Shown here one piece after another: positions 59,706 through 64,000 of a DNA stretch of 64,000 nucleotides. Where the stretch lies: assembly GCA_963974355.1 (NCBI GenBank), contig CAXBDS010000006.1:1-64000 (forward strand), read 5' to 3'. Below the pieces are notes generated by a model. The model had not been told where the DNA came from, searched no databases, and saw nothing but the letters and a program-made list of their open reading frames with translations. The stretch's first letter is position 1, and every line of letters begins with the position of its first letter. This stretch comes from Actomonas sp963974355. GTDB lineage: Bacteria; Verrucomicrobiota; Verrucomicrobiia; Opitutales; Opitutaceae. The position numbers and the translations under genes are program-made.

Positions 59706-60833
59706 CTAGCCGCGGGCCTCAAACGTTCCGTCCGCCCGTTTCACGATGAGGCGTTTCAATTCCAACATCATCAACGTCGCAGACAGGTGTGAGGTCGGCA
59801 GCGCGGTTTGAGCCGCAATCGCATCGACGCTCAGCAAAGCGCCCCCCCGAAAGCACTCCCACACCTGCGTCTCCTCCGCCGTGAGGTTCGCCGCCGCGAG
59901 CGTCGTGCCGCCTTCCGTCTTTTCCGGGATTGCGCCAGGCCGCAGCCCATCGAGGTAACTCAACTCCGCAATCACATCGTCCACACTCGTCAACAACGTC
60001 GCGCCATCACGAATCAACTGATGACACCCCGCACTCGTCGCCTGATCGATCCGGCCCGGCACCGCGAATAGCAGCCGGCCTTGTTCACCCGCAAAACGCG
60101 CGGTGATCATCGAACCGCCCGCCACGTCGCTTTCCACGACAATCACCCCGACGCTCATGCCGGCCACGATGCGGTTGCGCATGGCAAACGACTGCCGATC
60201 CGCCCGCCGTCCAAAGGGGAACTCCGACAATATCGCCCCGTGCTCCTCAATCTGCCGGTAAAGGTCCAGGTTCTCCGGCGGGTAAACGATGTCGATCCCC
60301 TGCCCCAACACCGCGACGGTCTTGCCGTTCACCGACAACGCCCCTTCATGCGCCGCCGTATCGATGCCACGCGCCAAACCGCTCACCACGCAAAAGCCCG
60401 CCTGAGCCAGCCCGGCGCCCAATTTCTTCGCCACCGACTGACCATACAGCGTCGTCCGCCGGCTGCCCACGATCGCGATCGCCGGATCGCCGCACGCGTA
60501 GTCACCTTTTCGATACAACCCAATCGGCGGATCCGGAATCTCCGCCAGCATCGGCGGATACCCCACGGCTTCACCCGTGATAAAGGTCGTCGCCGCGCGC
60601 TCCATGCGTGACTCTTCCCGTGCCAGATCGAAATGCTCCGGCCAATCTGCCAACGTGCCGCTAATCGCCGGCCCCACACCTTTCACTGATTCGAGTTCAC
60701 GCTTGCTGGCGGAAAGGACGGTGCGCGGATCTCCATCCAACGCGTTCAGCAGCCGATGCAGCGTGATGGGCCCGATATTGGGCAACGCATTCAACACCAA
60801 GTAAGCCTGCGTCGTCGTGAGTTCCCGATCCAT
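59706..60833 (-). CDS. dprA: DNA-processing protein DprA
   Basis: A 375-residue protein that loads RecA on single-stranded DNA in natural transformation. The Rossmann-like core has IAIVGSRRTTLYG, VSGLARGIDTAAHEGAL and the GGSMITARFAGEQGR motif. The N-terminus is a SAM/HhH-like domain (LPNIGPITLHRLLNAL), and the C-terminus is a winged-helix domain. It lies between HPr and nnr on the same strand, so the three may be in one operon. Confidence 0.93.
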   Translation of the reverse strand: MDRELTTTQAYLVLNALPNIGPITLHRLLNALDGDPRTVLSASKRELESVKGVGPAISGTLADWPEHFDLAREESRMERAATTFITGEAVGYPPMLAEIPDPPIGLYRKGDYACGDPAIAIVGSRRTTLYGQSVAKKLGAGLAQAGFCVVSGLARGIDTAAHEGALSVNGKTVAVLGQGIDIVYPPENLDLYRQIEEHGAILSEFPFGRRADRQSFAMRNRIVAGMSVGVIVVESDVAGGSMITARFAGEQGRLLFAVPGRIDQATSAGCHQLIRDGATLLTSVDDVIAELSYLDGLRPGAIPEKTEGGTTLAAANLTAEETQVWECFRGGALLSVDAIAAQTALPTSHLSATLMMLELKRLIVKRADGTFEARG

Positions 60834-60871
60834 GGCGGCAACCTACGTCGGCCCACGCCACAACGAAAGCC

Positions 60872-62348
60872 CTAACCCTCGCGCAGCGCCGGCCCCAACG
60901 CAGCCACCACATCGAGCGTGCGCACTGCGACCTGACCCTGAGTCCGCGCCACATAATCCGCCGCCAAACCGTGCCAGTAAACACCCCGCCGCGCCGCCAA
61001 CGCCGGCTCCTTCGGGGTCTGCGCCAAGAGGCCTCCGATCAACCCCGCCAATACGTCTCCGCTCCCTCCGCGCGCCAGCACCGGACCTCCGGTAAAGCTG
61101 TGCCAAACGGGACCGCCCGCACAAATCCGAGTGGTCGGCCCCTTCAATACCGTCACCCGAGATGCCGTCGCGAACTCGCGCAAATCACATTCTTCCGCGA
61201 TACGTGCAAACTCCCCCGCGTGCGGCGTCAGCACACGCGCGACGTCGCCCGTCTTGACCAGATCCGGTTGCAGCGCATCCGCATCAAGCACCGTCGGGAC
61301 TTCGCCGCCCTTCAACAGCTCCGCCACCAACGCCAAACTCTCCCGCTCGCGCCCCAAACCAGGTCCGATGACCCACAGCTCTCGCCCGGATGAGCCCGGC
61401 AGCCTCCAGCGCCAAGCCGCCCTCCGGCGTTTCCGGGCACCCGACCCACATCACTTCCGGCACCGCCGCCGCGTAAGCCGCCGCCAACGTTTCCGGCACC
61501 GCGGCCGTCACCAAACCGACCCCGCTTCGCAACGCCGATTGCGTCGCCAACATGATCGCCCCCGGATAAATTCGGGAACCGCCGATCAGCAAAACATGAC
61601 CGAAGCTGCGCTTGTCACTCGCCGCCGGTCGCCCGGCCCGCAATGGCGCCAACACCTCCGTCGCCAGGACGCGGTCCCCCTCGTCCTCGGGCATCGCGTC
61701 GGCAAAGAAACCGAGATCAAGGTAGCGCAAGCGCCCCGCGTTGGCCGCCCCCAGTAGCGGGGACTTCACGATCCCAGTCGCGTAGGTAAAGTCAGCGCGA
61801 AATGCCTCGGGTTCATCGAGTCCACTCGGCAAATCCACCGCCACCCGCATACGCGCTGAAACGGCATTCGCCCACCGCAGCCACACGACCGCCGCCGCAC
61901 GCAATGGCGGGCGATAGGAGAATCCAAACACGCCATCAATCGCGAGATCGTAGCCTATCCCGGCGTCCCCCGGGCCCGCCAACTGCGTGACCGACGCGCC
62001 GAGTGCACTCAATTCCCGCCACGCACGCCGGGCGAGTGGGCGCAAGTCTCGTTCACCCAACACGAATGCCACCGACACCGCGCGGCTCGGTCGATCCGCC
62101 AGCAAGATCCTCGCCGCAATCAACGCATCCCCCGCGTTGTGGCCCTTGCCGGCCAAAACCAGAATTCGCGCCGCCTCGGGTAACCCGCCAACCTCCTCCG
62201 CGTCGCGCCCAATTGCTTCCGCCAAGCTATACCCCGCCGCGCTCATGGCCTGCCACTGCGCGACGTTATCGCCGCCCAATAGCTGCTCTTCCCAAACGCT
62301 GGCGGCCGCACACGAAAGCACCGGATGACTGTCGGGCTTTTTCGCCAT
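60872..62348 (-). CDS. nnr: bifunctional NAD(P)H-hydrate epimerase/dehydratase, interrupted by a one-base frameshift
   Basis: Repairs damaged NAD(P)H hydrates. The N-terminal epimerase is seen in ILVLAGKGHNAGDALIAARIL; the C-terminal ADP-dependent dehydratase in SFGHVLLIGGSRIYPGAIMLA, then WVIGPGLGRERESLALVAEL, LTPHAGEFARIA and FTGGPVLARGGSGDVLAGLIGG. The frame changes between AALEAAG-like and GRELWVIGPG (near 61383-61400): removing one base, probably from the CCC at 61395-61397, gives a normal 492-residue Nnr. The start is the ATG at 62348. Confidence 0.85.
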
Positions 62349-62352
62349 CACG

Positions 62353-62943
62353 CTAAGGCGCCAAATTGAAACGGGGTGGAGGCGGAGGCGGCAACGTGTG
62401 CGATTCCGGCAAGACGCCAGCGTCGCGATAACGGATCAGCCTCATCTCGTTGGTCTCGGCAAACCGAATCATTCCCGGATCTGGTCCGTAACCATCAATG
62501 CGCCACCACGTGAGTTTGTCCAAGGGACGGAAATACGTGGCGTCTCTTGTGCGGTAGACTTCAAAAAAATCCGTGTAGTCGCCGGTCACCGAATTCCAGA
62601 TCGCGATTTGCGTGACGTTCTCAAACCAAAACGCGTATTCGCGCGACTGCTCGAAGATCGCCTCCACCACACTTATGCTCGGTTTGTCCGCCAAGGTGGC
62701 GATATTGCGCGACTTTGTTGCCGGAGCGTTCGCCGCTGCGTCCGAAGGCTCCGCCGTCGCATCCGCCTCGACCGCAGGCGGCGAAGGCGGCATTTCCGGT
62801 CGGCGCAGGAAGGCCCACACGGTCACACTGCCGAGGATAAAGCCCAACATGATCCACGACGGAATCGGAGAAAGTTTTTGGCGTTGGGAGACGGAGGAAC
62901 GAGCCATGGACGCAAGCAATCGAATCGTGGTATTCATGGCCAT
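62353..62943 (-). CDS. hypothetical membrane-anchored protein
   Basis: A 196-residue protein with one N-terminal membrane segment (IPSWIMLGFILGSVTVWAFL), then a Pro/Ala/Glu-rich linker and a conserved-looking C-terminal domain (VVEAIFEQSREYAFWFENVTQIAIWN ... YFRPLDKLTWWRIDGYG). The ATG at 62937 is an alternative start. It probably sits in the membrane with the soluble domain outside or in the periplasm. Function unknown; the domain may be specific to this phylum. Directly upstream of nnr. Confidence 0.6.
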   Translation of the reverse strand: MAMNTTIRLLASMARSSVSQRQKLSPIPSWIMLGFILGSVTVWAFLRRPEMPPSPPAVEADATAEPSDAAANAPATKSRNIATLADKPSISVVEAIFEQSREYAFWFENVTQIAIWNSVTGDYTDFFEVYRTRDATYFRPLDKLTWWRIDGYGPDPGMIRFAETNEMRLIRYRDAGVLPESHTLPPPPPPRFNLAP

Positions 62944-63596
62944 CCCTTACCTCAGGATTTCCGCAGCCCAATGGCTCTCTCCCGGTTCCACCACCGACCC
63001 GCTCCAACTGCGAGCTTAGGCCCCTTCGACCGAGTCCCCCAGAGCATCCGCCACCTTCGAAGTCATCGTGAACCGTAGGTTAACCGCTACCGGGGTCCAT
63101 CCCGGGAGACTCAAGGGCAAGCCCACGAACACCAGCGAAACAAATCGCCCGACTCTCCGCGCCTCTTCCCGGGTCTCCCAACCTCAACCCAACGGCGATA
63201 GAGACCGGATACAAATGGCTAGGCCACGTCCCGTAAATCGCTATGTCGCCAGCCGTTGTCGGTTTGGCCCTTCGACCACTTCGACGGTCCACCAACATCA
63301 GTCCGAAACACCGCATCGTTCATATCAAACTTCACTTCATTCGCCTCTTGCCCGGGACTTACAAAACGCGGCATCGGCCCCCCTCCCCGCCGCCAGGCTC
63401 TGCGCGGGGATCATGCGGGATAGCAGACTGTCGCGATGTCGCTCGGCGAAGGCCTCGCCGGTCTCGCCCGGCGTGTAAAGTGCGCCCAATCGATCGGCGA
63501 TCTTGTCCTGCGCCCTGGAGCCATCGGGATCAAGGCCCCCACGTCGCCATCTGCAACCGATCCGAGACGGGCTGGAAAAATGGCACCGCTTGCGTG
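62944..63596. other. intergenic region, no convincing gene
   Basis: About 650 bp between the membrane protein and the last gene. Short frames on both strands exist but show no coding-like composition or family match. A minus frame at 63337-63600 (DKIADRLGALYTPGETGEAF) looks only faintly protein-like. No clear promoter or terminator was recognised. Confidence 0.4.
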
Positions 63597-64000
63597 TCAT
63601 GGTTCGATCCCTTCATAACCAAAATCGCGACGACGCGACTCCGTCTTTAGCAAATTGCGTTTCTGATCGAACTCCACGTTCCGTGTGCCGTCGGGATTAA
63701 CCAGATAAGTGAAGGCCAGACCGATACGCCAAGGTCCACCGTTCAGCAGGCGCGTGATCGTCATCACTTCAGTCGGACCATGAATTTTTCCATACCACGC
63801 CGACACCAAGCTCCCTTCCTCGTCCCACTGACTGCGCACGCGGATAAAAAAATTCTCTGTTTCGTCCCGCCCGTCGCGAAAATATAGCCCATTATGAGCC
63901 GCGGGGTCGTCCCGTCTCACTCGCTCCCACGTGTAGTCGCTCGCATAACCCGTCTCTGGAGCTTCGTAGGGCAGTCGAGGCGCACTCACGCCCTTTAATT
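63597..64000 (-). CDS. hypothetical protein, partial (runs off the window end)
   Basis: A C-terminal piece of at least 130 residues. The frame stays open to the window end, so the nominal GTG at 63989 is likely not the start. Parts such as NGLYFRDGRDETENFFIRVRSQWDEEG and HGPTEVMTITRLLNGG look like a real beta-rich domain with charged turns. I do not recognise the family. Function unknown. Confidence 0.5.
   Translation of the reverse strand, partial: LKGVSAPRLPYEAPETGYASDYTWERVRRDDPAAHNGLYFRDGRDETENFFIRVRSQWDEEGSLVSAWYGKIHGPTEVMTITRLLNGGPWRIGLAFTYLVNPDGTRNVEFDQKRNLLKTESRRRDFGYEGIEP

Noticed and set aside
63337..63600. An 87-codon minus-strand frame in the last gap
   Set aside because: Parts look protein-like, but no family or start signal supports it; it could be a remnant.
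1..64000. CRISPR arrays, insertion sequences, prophage or integrase genes
   Set aside because: No repeat-spacer pattern, transposase or integrase motif was seen on either strand.

Overview
The window is GC-rich (clearly above 60% G+C in most genes) and gene-dense. The gene set points to a diderm member of the Verrucomicrobiota, most likely the Opitutaceae: an LPS-export operon (kdsC-lptC-lptA-lptB) followed by hprK, a separate HPr gene, fused alpha/beta 2-oxoacid dehydrogenase E1, sucCD, a heparinase II/III-family lyase, lysine/alanine-rich histone-like tails, and an alkaline phosphatase with a C-terminal domain that I associate with this group. This placement is inferred from gene content and family resemblance, not from a marker alignment.

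Layout. 0-2.5 kb: a polysaccharide-lyase-like protein and a small lipoprotein. 2.5-5.2 kb: rpiB, then a MarR regulator, a ring-cleaving dioxygenase and a carboxylesterase resembling the quinone-responsive mhqR/mhqO/mhqD set, with operator-like palindromes. 5.2-12.2 kb: an MBL-fold hydrolase, fused E1, the kdsC-lptCAB operon (all 4-nt overlaps), hprK and rph. 12.2-17.2 kb: a six-gene minus-strand catabolic operon headed by a FadR-type repressor with a consensus operator at its own start; its substrate is unknown. 17.2-20.1 kb: a small regulator-like protein and sucCD with a clear terminator. 20.1-21.4 kb: a lower-GC islet with a VapBC-type toxin-antitoxin pair and an ORF carrying a HEPN-like R-x4-H motif. 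21.4-26.6 kb: a secreted protein, a large alkaline phosphatase, and mtnA plus a class II aldolase (a possible DHAP shunt for 5-methylthioribose/5-deoxyribose salvage). 26.6-32.9 kb: a very large Sel1/coiled-coil/LysM envelope protein, interrupted by a frameshift. 33-38.3 kb: an ATP-grasp-like protein, prfB with its programmed +1 frameshift, a possible 46-residue membrane protein, and fcl/gmd for GDP-L-fucose. 38.4-50.7 kb: a RibD_C reductase, cysH, valS, glnD, a GAF histidine kinase, tRNA-Ala(CGC), an H1-like basic-tail protein, a DUF374 acyltransferase, a YacL-like PIN-TRAM protein and an EVE protein. 50.7-59.3 kb: an FGE-fold membrane protein without its catalytic cysteines, tyrA-aroA-cmk-plsC (tyrA separated from aroA by a lipoprotein gene on the other strand), trpS and a hexapeptide-repeat protein. 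59.3-64 kb: HPr, dprA, nnr and two poorly known proteins, the last running off the window.

Most of this is housekeeping: cell envelope, translation, aromatic amino acid and nucleotide synthesis. Three conserved genes (the Sel1/coiled-coil gene, cmk and nnr) each carry one single-base frameshift in or beside a homopolymer run, and each continues perfectly in another frame. I think these are more likely sequence errors than real pseudogenes, because cmk is normally essential. By contrast, the frameshift in prfB is the classical programmed one. The least explained parts are the six-gene FadR-controlled operon, the HEPN-like/VapBC islet, the mtnA-aldolase pair and the giant coiled-coil protein.
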